64,000 nt of DNA from Emiliania huxleyi CCMP1516 (Eukaryota > Haptophyta > Isochrysidales > Noelaerhabdaceae), in the NCBI RefSeq assembly GCF_000372725.1, contig NW_005199044.1:3625-67624 (forward strand), written 5' to 3'. Numbering within the stretch: the stretch's first letter is position 1; every line of letters begins with the position of its first letter. The notes beneath the pieces are model-generated. The model saw only the letters and a program-made list of their open reading frames with translations, did not search any database and was not told the DNA's origin. Positions 30,238 through 39,569 of the stretch are shown one piece after another. A program made the translations under genes and the position numbers.

Positions 30238-33200
30238 ATGCAAAGCATCGTCGTCGCCGCCCTTTCGGCCGATCCGGTGGAGCGGCGAAAAGGCGAGGAT
30301 GGCCTGCGGGCATCTGAGCGGCAGCCGGGCCACACGCTGCGGATGCTCAAGTGCCTGGCTGGGCAGGCGGCCTCGGTCGTGCCACCACCGGCCGCGCTCT
30401 TCTGCGCGCAGGCGGTGCAAAAGTCGCTGCGCCGGGCGCCGCTGCCGGAGCTCGACGAGGCGCTTGCGGCGGTGCTGCTCGCTGCGACTCGCGAGGCTGC
30501 AGCCCGCGGCTGGCAGGCCGGGCTGATCCAGCTGTGCCTCGCCTGCGCCGTCACTGCCATTCGTGCTGGCGAGACCACGCTGCTGGCCGCCTTTGACGGC
30601 AACTCCTCGGCCGTCGAGCGACTCGCGGCCCTCCAGCTCCTCGCTCTCGTCGCCGAAGAGCTGCACTCGCCCGCGTCCAAGATCTCGGTCGCGCCCGCCC
30701 GACCGGCGGCCCTGCGGGCGGCGCTGGTCTCGCAGGCGGACGCGACACTGGCGACGCTGCACCGATGGTTCGAGGAGGCCGCCGCCGCTGCCGCCGCCTC
30801 ACAAAGGTTGCAGCCGGCGCAGGCGGAGGCGGCGGCACACTCTGCTGCGGCGGTGCTGCGTGCCGTGGGTGCGTGGTGTGCCTGCGGCCTGCTGGGGGCG
30901 GAGAGTGCCGCGGCGAGCCCGCTCTTGAGCCGGTGCGCGGCGGGCGCGCTGGCCAACAGCCGCACGGCGGTGGACGCCGCGGAGGCTGCCTGCGCCGCCA
31001 TCGAGTTGGCCGAGCCGAGCGGGCTGCCGATGCTGCGGCTGCTCGCGTGTCTGCTGCCGCACCTGCAGGCGCTCGACGCCGGGTCGCGCGCCGTGGCGGC
31101 GGTGGTCGCGCAGGGCTGCGTCGCGCTCGCCGGCGCGGCGAGCGCGGCGCCGCCCGAGGCGGACCCCCTCCTCGAGGCTTGGCTCGACCTGCTCGTCGCC
31201 GCGACGGCGCGCCTGCCCCCGGAGGACGCGGGTGTCGCCCTCGAGGCGTGGGTTGCGGTGGGGGACGTGGCGGCGGAAGAGGAGGCGGGAGAGGAGCGGG
31301 GCGGCGCGGCGCCGCCCGGCGGGCGCCGAGTCGTGCTCCGCACTATGCGAGCGGCGCGGCCCCGCCTCCTCTCCGCCCTGCTCGGCTCGTCTCTGCTGCC
31401 GCCCGACTTGATGGCCGTGACCGAGGCGCAGCGCGAGGCGTGGCTCGACTTGCGCGAGGAGCAACGCGCCGTGCTTCGCTCCGCTGTCTTCCCGCCAAGC
31501 GCCGCGGGGCGGGCGAGCGGCGCGGCGGACGAGCTCACCGCGCAGCTCTGGGGGTGGGGCTCCGAGGCGCTCGCGCATGCGCCGTGCGCCGGAGTGGGAG
31601 GCTGCGGCGCCGCTGCCCCAGCAGCGGCGCCGCCCGCCGCTGCTGCGCCGCCCCCGTGGCTCGTCGTCGAGGCGACGCTGCATGCGGCCTCGGGGGCGGT
31701 GAGGGCGGCGGGCACTCGCCCCTGCCCCGCGCTCGAGGCGCTCGTCACCGCGCTGCCTCGCGTGGTGCAGTACGCGGCGCTCCTCTGCTCGACGTCGCCC
31801 GGCGGCGGCAGCGGCGGCGGCGGCGCCGAGCCGCTCGCCGGGCGGGCGCTGCTCGGCGCGGCCCTCGTGCTGACAGGCGCCCTATCCGCGTGGCTGGGCG
31901 GTGAGAGCAACCGGCGCCTCGTGCCCCCGCTGCTGCCCGCGCTGCTGTGGTCGCTGTCCGTTCCCGAGGAGCACGAGCAGTCATGGCCGGCGGCGGGGTG
32001 GGACGTGCGCTCGAAGCAGGAGCATGCGGGCGCGGTCGCGCTCTTCAAGCTGGCCAGTTCCTCGCCCGGCGCGCTCCTCTCGCCCGCCCTGTCCTTCCGC
32101 CAGCTCGCCGCCGCCCTCCACGCCGCCTGCTCCTCCCCTCCGCACCGCGCATGCGCCAGCTCGCAGCCCCGCCCGCGGCGCGGTCACTCGAGCGAGTGGC
32201 CTCTCGGCGCCGGCTCGGCGCGGCTGCTGCTGCAGGCGGCGGCAGCGGTGGGGGCGGCCGCCGCCGCGACAGGCGAGGTGGCCGTGGACGTGGTCGACGC
32301 GCTGCTCTCGCCGGTGCTCGACCGGCTGGCTGCGGCCGCCTCACAGCGCCACGCGGGCGGCGAGGCGGCCTTGGAGGCTCTCGGCTCGCTGCACGCGCTG
32401 CTGATGGCGTGGCCCCCGGCCCTCGCCGAGGAGGGGGCTGCTGCGCTCACCCCGCACGCCGAGTGCATCGGCGTCTTGCTCTCTGCCGACCCCCGCCTGG
32501 CGGAGGCGGCGTGCGACGTTGCTGCGGCGGCACTGAAAGGCTTTGGAGGCCACGCCGCGCCGCTCCTCCTCGCTTGGGCGCCCGGCTTGGCCGCGCGCTT
32601 CGACAGCAGTCTGGCGGCGGCCAGGGCGGAGACCGCTCCGGCGGCCGCTTCAGCCACCGCAGCCTCTCGTGGAGTGCTACGGGTGGGTCGGGCGTTGGTG
32701 CAGCACGGCGCGGGGCTGCCTGCCGAAGCTCTCGAGGCAGGGCGGGCGCTCTTGCGGCATTTCGCCGAGCGGCTCATCTCGGCCGCTTCGCACGCCGCCG
32801 AGGCGGAGCAGGCCATCCTCGCCGATTGGTTCGAGCTGTGCGGTTCGGGTGCCGGCTCCTGCGAGCTGCTCGCGCCGTGTGTGGGCGCAGTCGTCGAGGC
32901 GGGCCGATGCGTGATTGGGTCGAGGCCGCCGGGCCACGAGCCGCTCCTCGCAGACGACGATGTGGCCGGGCTGAGGCAGGCGCTCGTGCTCCTGCGGCTA
33001 GCCGTGCCGCCTTCGCCTCTCCCACCCGGCGCCGCCCTCAGCAGCTGCATGCTCGCAAGGCGGTGCCATCTTTGCGCGGGTGCTCGTGTCGCTGTCGACG
33101 TGGATGCCATCGTGGCTCCTCGGCGATGCGGCCTCCTCGCTGTGGGCCATGCGCAACGGCCACGGCCCCGCCGAGTTTGGACGCTGGCTGCACGAGGCTT

Positions 33201-33361
33201 TGGCTCACGCCGACGTGCCGCGGCCGGGACTGTCGGCGGAGGCCAAGATGGCTTTCGCGAAGCAGCTGCTCGACGCGACCGCTTGGTCAGCCTTCAAGGC
33301 GGCCCTCAAGCAGCTCTGTGGCGGTAAGAAGCGGGGCGAGCGGCGAGCCTCGTCGGACTAG
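30238..33361 (+). CDS. transportin-3/importin-13-like nuclear transport receptor
   Basis: Codes about 1,000 residues of Ala/Leu-rich HEAT-type helices. The chosen ATG gives MQSIVVAALSADPVERRKG, like the start of TNPO3/MTR10 proteins; a longer frame from 30124 would include repeat sequence. Typical N-terminal motifs follow (FCAQAVQKSLRR; AALQLLALVAEELHSP). Near the 3' end the frame must shift through one intron whose acceptor is probably at 33058-33059. The last exon (GAIFARVLVSLSTWMPSWLL, AMRNGHGPAEFGRWLHEAL, AFAKQLLDATAWSAFKAALK) matches the C-terminal block of TNPO3. Such receptors carry SR-protein-type or similar cargo into the nucleus under RanGTP. The donor of the last intron could not be fixed. 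IPO13 rather than TNPO3 identity is possible. Confidence 0.72.
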
Positions 33362-33767
33362 AACCCCTCTGTCGACCTCGAGAGGAGCCGCATCGAGACA
33401 CGGAGAGTGATGAGTGTGTCTCATGTCGGCCCACGGTGTGCGTACTCAACTACAACTCTCCACTCTTTCTCCCACTCGCCTGCCGTTCATTATACATACA
33501 TACCCGCGATACCCGCTTGTATTTCTCGTCTCCTTTTTTTGTTCGCTCCGCCACGGCCCACGGCCTCGCTTGTCGAGCTACTCGCTTTACACGATTTTCA
33601 TGCGCGCTCTTACAGTATGATTCCGCGCGCCCACGCCTCTGCTCTCGAGACTCCACTCTCGTCCAGCTCTCCAGCACAGCAGCGGCACCAGGACCAGCTC
33701 TCTCTCTCCCGTCTGTCACAAGTGCGTACATGTGCATGTGCATGTGCATGTGTGTGTAAAGCCAACG
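33362..33767. other. spacer between convergent genes
   Basis: Tail-to-tail spacer. Includes a short GTGCAT array at 33728-33752. No dispersed repeat of families A-C. Confidence 0.6.
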
Positions 33768-35543
33768 CTAGCCCCTCGGGGTTTGACAGCGATTGCACTG
33801 ATTCCGATGGCCAAAGTTGATGTTAAAGCAGCTTGGGCACCTCCAGTTCCCATTTTTGCCCTCCTCCGGGCACCCATTTATGCCACCGATCGGGATGCCG
33901 CGACCGCGGGCGGGCGGTCTCTTGGGTGGCGCCCCCGCGGCGTGCCTCGCGGGCGACTGCGCCGACGCGCCCCCTGGCGGCCCGTGCCACTCCGCAGAGC
34001 CGGCCCCGCCTCTGCGACCGCTGCCACCCGCACCGCCACTGCCCATCCCAAAGCCGCCGCCACCAAAACCGCCCGCGGCGCTGCCTTCGGCGGGGCCTCG
34101 CCAGCCTCCGCCGCCAGGAAGCGGCGCCTGCGGCGAAGGCGCGTCGAGCGCTCCGATGGAGGCCATGAAGGCGAGGTCCTGTGCGGAGGGGGTGAAGCCG
34201 CCTCTGTGCGGCGCTTGACCCGCTCCGTGAGGCGCTTGGCCGGCGTAGCCCTGCTGTTGGCGAGGCGGCGGCGGGGCCGAGCGCGGAGGAGGCGGGCCAC
34301 GCGAGACCTGCGGCCCGGCACGGCCGGCACCCCCGCGACGGTCCGGGCGCTGGTTGTGATCCCGGCGAGGCGGATCCGCCGCGCCCCGCGCAGCAGTCGA
34401 CTCGAGCTCGGCCAAGAAGGCCAAATCGTCCTTGCTCAGCTGCGCCGGTGCAGGCGAGCTCCAACTACCCGCCGCAGCGAGTGCGCCGCCGGAGAGGCGG
34501 CTCGTCTCGGGGAGGGGGCCTGAGGGCGGCGCGGTCTTCGCCTTCTTGGCGGCGCTCCCCTCGAGCTCGGCGAGGAACGCCTCGTCGGCGGCGGAGAGGC
34601 TGCAGGACTGCTGGACGGTGAGTGGCGGCGGCGGCGCCAGAGGGGAGGCGAGCGGGGAGGGAGGCTCCGGTGCGGGCACGAAGCAGTAGAGGCTGGCGTC
34701 ACCGAGGCGCGGCGCGGCCGTCCGAGCGGCAGCGAGTGGCGGCTGAGCAGGCGCAGGAAGCTGTAGAGGCTGAGCAGGCGCAGGGGCGGGCAGCGCCGCG
34801 CTGCCGCCGCGCTGCACGGCGCTGCCCATGTACGCGCGAGAGTTGAGCCGCGGGTCTTCGGCCGATGCGAACGCGGGACTCGGCGGCGTCCGATGCTGCT
34901 GCTGAAGCAGGGGCGTGGGCGGCGGGAGGGACGAGAGCGACTGCTGCGAGCCCAGCGCCGGCGGCGGCCCGGGCGGAGCACAGTACTGCGGCGCGGAGCC
35001 CTGCGCCTGTGGCAGCATCCCCTCAGGCGCGCCCTCTCCGAGCGGCGAGGCCGGCGCGACGAGGGGCAGGCGGAGGTCCATCTGTGGCTGCGTTGGGTCG
35101 TACTCCTCGTGGGGCTCGCCCTCGCGGAGCAGCGCCCGGGCCCTCCCCGGCGACCGCAAGGATGACCCTGAGCCCAACGCAATCGGCGGAGGAACCGCGG
35201 CCGCCCCCGTCCCCGCAACGTCCTCGGGCGGCAGCGGTGGCGGCGCCGCCGCCTCCGCGGATGCCGCCGCCTCCGCTGCGGTCGCGACCACGGCCCGTGC
35301 GCGACAGATTGCGCGCGAGAGAGCAGACTCCTCGGTAGCCTCCTCGCGTGCGAGCTCCTCTGCTGCTCCCTCTGCCGGAGCCGTCGCCTGCCGATCTATC
35401 CCACAGTGGGAGGCGAGTGCCGCAGCGATGCCAAGTCGGGGCGCTGAAGGCTGAGAGCTCTCGACAGCTACAGTCACGGCATCCGCACCGCGTGTCAGCT
35501 CCACTGGGCCGTCGTGCGCGTGCGTCTCAGCGGGTGGCGTCAT
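33768..35543 (-). CDS. RanBP2-type zinc finger protein with three AFLAELE-like motifs
   Basis: A single exon from the ATG at 35543 codes 591 residues; a longer frame to 35705 is less likely. Most of the chain is low-complexity Pro/Ala/Ser/Gln/Gly and probably disordered. The last 30 residues form a RanBP2 zinc finger (GNWRCPSCFNINFGHRNQC then NRCQTPRG) with four Cys plus the W and N that RNA-binding members (ZRANB2-type) use to read GGU single-stranded RNA. An RGG/GGFGGGGFG-like segment precedes it. A short motif recurs: ADEAFLAELEG (about residue 314), DDLAFLAELES (about 374) and QDLAFMASIGA (about 456). The likely role is RNA binding through the finger, with the repeats as protein-docking motifs. 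The partner is unknown. Confidence 0.72.
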   Translation of the reverse strand: MTPPAETHAHDGPVELTRGADAVTVAVESSQPSAPRLGIAAALASHCGIDRQATAPAEGAAEELAREEATEESALSRAICRARAVVATAAEAAASAEAAAPPPLPPEDVAGTGAAAVPPPIALGSGSSLRSPGRARALLREGEPHEEYDPTQPQMDLRLPLVAPASPLGEGAPEGMLPQAQGSAPQYCAPPGPPPALGSQQSLSSLPPPTPLLQQQHRTPPSPAFASAEDPRLNSRAYMGSAVQRGGSAALPAPAPAQPLQLPAPAQPPLAAARTAAPRLGDASLYCFVPAPEPPSPLASPLAPPPPLTVQQSCSLSAADEAFLAELEGSAAKKAKTAPPSGPLPETSRLSGGALAAAGSWSSPAPAQLSKDDLAFLAELESTAARGAADPPRRDHNQRPDRRGGAGRAGPQVSRGPPPPRSAPPPPRQQQGYAGQAPHGAGQAPHRGGFTPSAQDLAFMASIGALDAPSPQAPLPGGGGWRGPAEGSAAGGFGGGGFGMGSGGAGGSGRRGGAGSAEWHGPPGGASAQSPARHAAGAPPKRPPARGRGIPIGGINGCPEEGKNGNWRCPSCFNINFGHRNQCNRCQTPRG

Positions 35544-35994
35544 GTCAGCCAAGCATTCCAAAGCCGACCCGGGTGGGAACTTCCTACCGGGTACCCGGGT
35601 ACAGTGGCTGCGGGCATTAAGAAATACGATCCGAAGCGGGCAGAGGAGAGAGAGAAGAATATAGGATGGATAAAGCGCCTGTTCACGGCATGGAGGGTGA
35701 GCCACGATGAACGTATTGAACGTAGAGCCGAACGGGGGAAGCCGGGGAAGAAGACTCCGAGGAAGACGAAAGAAACACCAGTGGGAATCCCGGCGTCAGC
35801 TGTAACGATGCACCCGAAGGGGACCCCAGCGCCAGCATCATCGGTGGAGGTACAAGTGTCCGAAGAGAGAGAGTGGACCTGAGCAACGTCCAACGATATG
35901 ACTTGGCGGCAAATGATCGCAGTGGGCGTCAGAAGAGTCGTCCTCGTCCTTGCGCGAGGAGAGCTCGATAAACTCGAGGGGCCGAAATATGCCG

Positions 35995-36240
35995 CGAGGA
36001 GGGCAGAGTTGCGCCGAAAGGCGGGAGAAGCCGCGAGAGCAAGGGATCGGCAGGCGGCGGCGGCGTCGCAGGACGAGGCAGACGAGAGCGACGCGACAGA
36101 GGAGGAAGCGACAGGAGGGAGAACGACGAGAGTGGGACGACCCGAGGTTGGCATGAAGGTTGCAGCGAGAATCGGCGAGGGACTGCGAAGGGAGATAGAA
36201 AGAGGCAGACGACCAAGGTTAGGGTGGGCGGACGGCTAGC
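35995..36240 (-). repeat. dispersed repeat family A (inverted copy)
   Basis: Reverse complement of the distal half of the copy at 17881: CTAGCCGTCCGCCCACCCT, TCGCAGTCCCTCGCCGATTC, CTCGCTGCAACCTTCATGCC, GTCGTCCCACTCTCGTCGTT. It is oriented towards, and lies about 450 bases upstream of, the minus-strand RanBP2-finger gene. Confidence 0.9.
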
Positions 36241-36356
36241 ACGAGTCTGCCGCCGAGTCGGCTCTCTGGATGACGGGAAGACACACACGACACACCCGCC
36301 TCCATCCACTCCACTCAGAACACCGCACCGCAGACTTGAAAAGTTACAAGTGCGAG

Positions 36357-36390
36357 AGAGAGATTTTTAGCAATACCAAACAACTCTAAC
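36357..36390 (+). repeat. dispersed repeat family B
   Basis: AGAGATTTTTAGCAATACCA followed by AACAACTCTAAC. It directly abuts the left end of the AT-rich inverted-repeat element. Confidence 0.85.
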
Positions 36391-36391
36391 A

Positions 36392-37080
36392 CTTGGAGCA
36401 CTTGGAGTGCAGTCGGCAACCTCACATCCAGGGCCGGTGAGCTGAGAAGCGCATCCAGCGGGCCGGATGATCGGTATCGGGTTACGGGCTAGAGAGCCCT
36501 AGCCCCGGGGGTGCGCGTTCGCAGGGCAAGGGCCTTAAAGTAAACACGGGTCTCCGAGGGTTAGCTCCGCGCTCCAGGTTTCCCCTAGCAGCAGAACGCC
36601 CCCTCTACTCGGAGCTAGTAAGGATGTTTTCTTTCTTTTTCTACTCGGAGCCAGTGATACGAGAATACGCACATGTTACAAGAATACACAGTGCCCCCAC
36701 ACTCACACGTTTTGTTTTTCAAGTGCGCGCGCCGCAGGCGAAGAGAAATTTTGAGCTGGGGCTCCCGTTCACCGTTTGGCCTTTATACGCTTTTCTCGCC
36801 GAGTACTATCTATATTCTTTTTGCGTATTCTTTCCGTATTCTTGTCCAAAATAGGGTCTATATTCTCGAATATGGCAAGAATATGGCTCCAAATAGGGCC
36901 TATATTCTCGAATATTCTTTATATTCCGGCTGAAAATCGCTGAAAATCGCTTCGAAAAGAATATAGAATATGAAGAAAAGCGTATAAAGGCCCGATGCCG
37001 AGCGTCCGGCCAACTGGGTGCGCTTCTCAGCTCCCCGGTCCTGGGCGTGAGGTTAATGACCGCACTCCAAGTGCTCCAAG
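36392..37080. mobile_element. AT-rich element with 67-bp terminal inverted repeats
   Basis: 36392-36458 and the reverse complement of 37014-37080 match at 58 of 67 positions by hand count. Both begin CTTGGAGCACTTGGAGTGC and both contain GAGCTGAGAAGCGCA. The interior, especially 36620-37000, is strikingly AT-rich for this window (repeated TATTC/GAATA) and holds a second nested inverted pair, GCCTTTATACGCTTTTC near 36779 and GAAAAGCGTATAAAGGC near 36975. No transposase frame is seen, so it resembles a non-autonomous, MITE-like element. No convincing target-site duplication is visible. Confidence 0.75.
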
Positions 37081-37379
37081 TCCCAATATCACCGTTGCCC
37101 TCGTGTCTGGCCTTTTCTCGGGGCCGCGCCTGCGGCGCGCCGTGGTTTCTTAGATTTTTGCGGAAATCGCTTTGTAGGGTTTCTTAATGCCACGTTTTCT
37201 TCGTTTGAGCGCGGAGGCTTAGAGCCGGAGGGTGGCTGCAGCGTGCGAGCAGCGCAGCGCCAGGCCGACCACTGGCACGCCCGAGCGGCTGTGGGACGGA
37301 GGCCCGCCGAGCGAGTGCGAGCCGCATCGGCGGCCATGTCTCCCGCCGCCGCGAGCGAGTGGCGCAAAGAGGCAGCGTC

Positions 37380-38123
37380 ATGCTTGTGCGCGAGTTCTCT
37401 TTTCCTGCGACTTGTTGCCCGCGCGAGCTGATGGGGCCGAGCGTCCTTGTCGGCAATGTGGTGCTCGTAAAATTGCGGGGCTATGGGCAGTGGCCCGCCA
37501 TTGTGTGCCACACAAGCCAGGGCGGGCCCCTCGTCCAGGCCAGTCGCGGCGCCAACACTGTGCTCCTTCGCTGCTTTGGCGACCATAAGTATGTGTGGGG
37601 GACGCCAGCGATGCTGACTCAGTTCGATCCCTCCCCGACCGCTCTCAGCCGCGTCAAGGGTCAGCAGCTCCGACGTGCGTACCAGGAGGCGGCCTCGCAG
37701 CTGCACGTGCCAAAGCGGAGCGGTCCGGGAGAGCCGCCTGGGCCGCCGAGCAAGCAGGCGAGGCGCGATGGGCCGTCGGCGGGTGCGAACTCGTCCGGCG
37801 CTGCCGGCGAACTCGATCGGACCGAGCACCCGGCCGAGTCGAACCGCTCGTCCTCGCCACTGCACGTCACAGCCGCGCTGGATGGGGACAGCGGGGGCGA
37901 AGGCGAGCAGGGGCCCCTTCCGGACGTGCAGGAGTTGGCCGGGCACGCCGCTGATCTCGGATCTGCGATGGTCGACGGGACGCCGGCGGCTGACGATCGA
38001 GTCACGGAGGAAGAACGACACCGAGAGCACCTCTTGTTTGTGCGTAAAATTGCGGCGAAGCTGCTCAGCGCGATCGACAACATGCTCGAGCACCACAACC
38101 AAAAAATTCTCAACCGGCGGTAG
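37380..38123 (+). CDS. PWWP-domain chromatin reader-like protein
   Basis: A single exon from the ATG at 37380 codes 247 residues; an in-frame ATG at 37431 is an alternative start. Residues of about 22-110 form a PWWP-like domain: VGNVVLVKLRGYGQWPAIV, then VLLRCFGDHKYVWGTPAML and the helical SRVKGQQLRRAYQEAASQL. The canonical PWWP core motif appears here as GQWPA. PWWP domains bind methylated histone lysines together with DNA. The middle is a basic Pro/Ser-rich linker (PPSKQARRDGPSAG). The C-terminus is a charged helix (EERHREHLLFVRKIAAKLL) that may form a coiled coil. No other domain is seen. Confidence 0.75.
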   Translation: MLVREFSFPATCCPRELMGPSVLVGNVVLVKLRGYGQWPAIVCHTSQGGPLVQASRGANTVLLRCFGDHKYVWGTPAMLTQFDPSPTALSRVKGQQLRRAYQEAASQLHVPKRSGPGEPPGPPSKQARRDGPSAGANSSGAAGELDRTEHPAESNRSSSPLHVTAALDGDSGGEGEQGPLPDVQELAGHAADLGSAMVDGTPAADDRVTEEERHREHLLFVRKIAAKLLSAIDNMLEHHNQKILNRR

Positions 38124-38702
38124 GTCGAGCAGCCCTTGCCCTCCCACTGTCTGCCAAAGGCCATCGTGGAGAAATAGAAGTGCATGTTGGTGCGTGCAGT
38201 CGTCTGTACGTGGCGTCACCGGCGGAGGCGCCGCGATTCTCACGCACCACGGGAGCGCGGGCACGCCGCGAGAGCAGTGCGAGTCTCTCGTCTCTGGCTG
38301 GCCCGCGGGGCTGAAAATGTGAAGCCTCGTGCCGTCGTGGTTTGTTTGATACGAACTCAATACAATACTCGGGCATGCGGTCTCACGCGGTCACACACCA
38401 CGCAACACGCTTCCCCCCCCCCGGAGCCCGGTCACCGCGGACCGAGGTCCGAGCGCGGGTGTATACACAGCCGAGACTAGCGGCGGACTAGGCGGCGGAG
38501 CGCCCCTCTACTCGGAGCTAATGAACACCTGACACGAAGGAGAGAGAGAGAGAGAGCACGGCGTACACTCGCCGACATCCTCGCCCAAGGTACCTCCGCT
38601 TGGAGAACTTGGAGTTTCCGCTTACGTACCTCTCTGACTACCTTCGCACGGCGTCGAGGGCGTTTCGACGTCCGGGGCGGTCGTCCACCAGCACGGTGTT
38701 CG
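38124..38702. promoter_or_regulatory. 5' flank of the aquaporin gene
   Basis: Contains CCCCTCTACTCGGAGCTA at about 38503-38521, which also occurs at 36599-36617 upstream of the PWWP gene in the same orientation. A short (GA)n follows. No gene recognised. Confidence 0.45.
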
Positions 38703-39569
38703 ATGCCTTATGCTCTGTCGACCCTGTTGCAGCAGGGCGCCGACGGCACGCCGCGTGAGCCTCGACCAAGCAATCGCGCACTGTTTCGAGGCGCGGCCGC
38801 CGAAGCTTTGGCGATGGTGCTGTTTGTCTTCTTTGGTTGTGGGGCCGCTTCCTCAAACGCTCGTAAGTTTGATGGCGGCGAGTGGGACCCGGCCTCGGTC
38901 ACTATTATTGCTCTACAGTTCGGGCTATCAATCACCGTCCTGGTGTACGTCACTGCTCACACGTCTGGCGGTCACATCAACGGAGCTGTGACTCTCGGGT
39001 TGATGGCGGTCGGCAAGTGTCATCCACTGCGGGCTGCTGTCTACCTCGTCGCGCAGCTGGTCGGGTCGATCGTCGGCGCAGCGATCCTTGACGGGGCGAC
39101 TTATGGTGAGGCACACGACTTTACACTCGACCGAACTGGCGGCCTGGGTTCAAATGGAAGGCAAAACCCGGCGGTCAGCCTCGGAAGGGCATTTGCGTTT
39201 GAGTTTATGGGCACGTTTCTGCTCATGTACACCGTCCTCGAGACGGCGGTCAACGTGCACTCGGTAACCACAGAAGGCGAGTCCAGCATTCTCGGCAACA
39301 AGCTCAATCTTGCGCCGCTCCCGATCGGCTTTGCCGTGTTTCTCGCTCACGTGGTTTGCATCCCTGTCACCGGCTGTTCGATAAATCCAACGCGCTCGTT
39401 TGGGCCGGCCGTTGTCTCCGACACATGGGATGATCACTGGCTTTGGTGGGTCGGGCCATGCTCGGGGTCCATCGGGGCCAGCATCGTCTGGGCAGCGATG
39501 AAGCAACTCGACGATCCAAACGATAAGGGGCGACTGGTGGCCATATCCAAGGGGGGTGAGATGGGCTAA
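38703..39569 (+). CDS. aquaporin (MIP family) with altered NPA boxes
   Basis: An intronless 288-residue protein with six membrane helices and the MIP fold. The first half-helix reads TSGGHINGAVTLG, so NGA replaces NPA. The second reads GCSINPTRSFGPAVV, so NPT replaces NPA, while the selectivity-filter Arg is kept. Flanking hallmarks are normal: AAAEALAMVLFVFFGCGAA, AFAFEFMGTFLLMYTV, LPIGFAVFLAHVV and WWVGPCSGSIGASIVW. MIPs conduct water, glycerol or other small solutes across the plasma membrane or internal membranes. The Pro-to-Gly change in the first box is unusual and may alter selectivity; no prediction of substrate is made. The N-terminus carries about 30 hydrophilic residues. Confidence 0.9.
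   Translation: MPYALSTLLQQGADGTPREPRPSNRALFRGAAAEALAMVLFVFFGCGAASSNARKFDGGEWDPASVTIIALQFGLSITVLVYVTAHTSGGHINGAVTLGLMAVGKCHPLRAAVYLVAQLVGSIVGAAILDGATYGEAHDFTLDRTGGLGSNGRQNPAVSLGRAFAFEFMGTFLLMYTVLETAVNVHSVTTEGESSILGNKLNLAPLPIGFAVFLAHVVCIPVTGCSINPTRSFGPAVVSDTWDDHWLWWVGPCSGSIGASIVWAAMKQLDDPNDKGRLVAISKGGEMG

Larger units (their letters stand above)
35544..36391. other. 5' flank with repeats and an ORF fragment
   Basis: A plus frame at about 35605-35882 (KKYDPKRAEEREKNIGWIKR; RGKPGKKTPRKTKETPVG) is Lys/Arg-rich and unrecognised; it could be a relic of a mobile element. It is followed by an inverted family A copy and a family B copy. Confidence 0.4.

Noticed and set aside
31869-33410. Alternative Arg-rich frames across the importin gene
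   Set aside because: Shadow frames of a GC-rich coding region.
36620-37000. Viral or organellar AT-rich insertion
   Set aside because: The AT-rich block lies inside terminal inverted repeats and codes no long protein, so a small transposable element explains it better.
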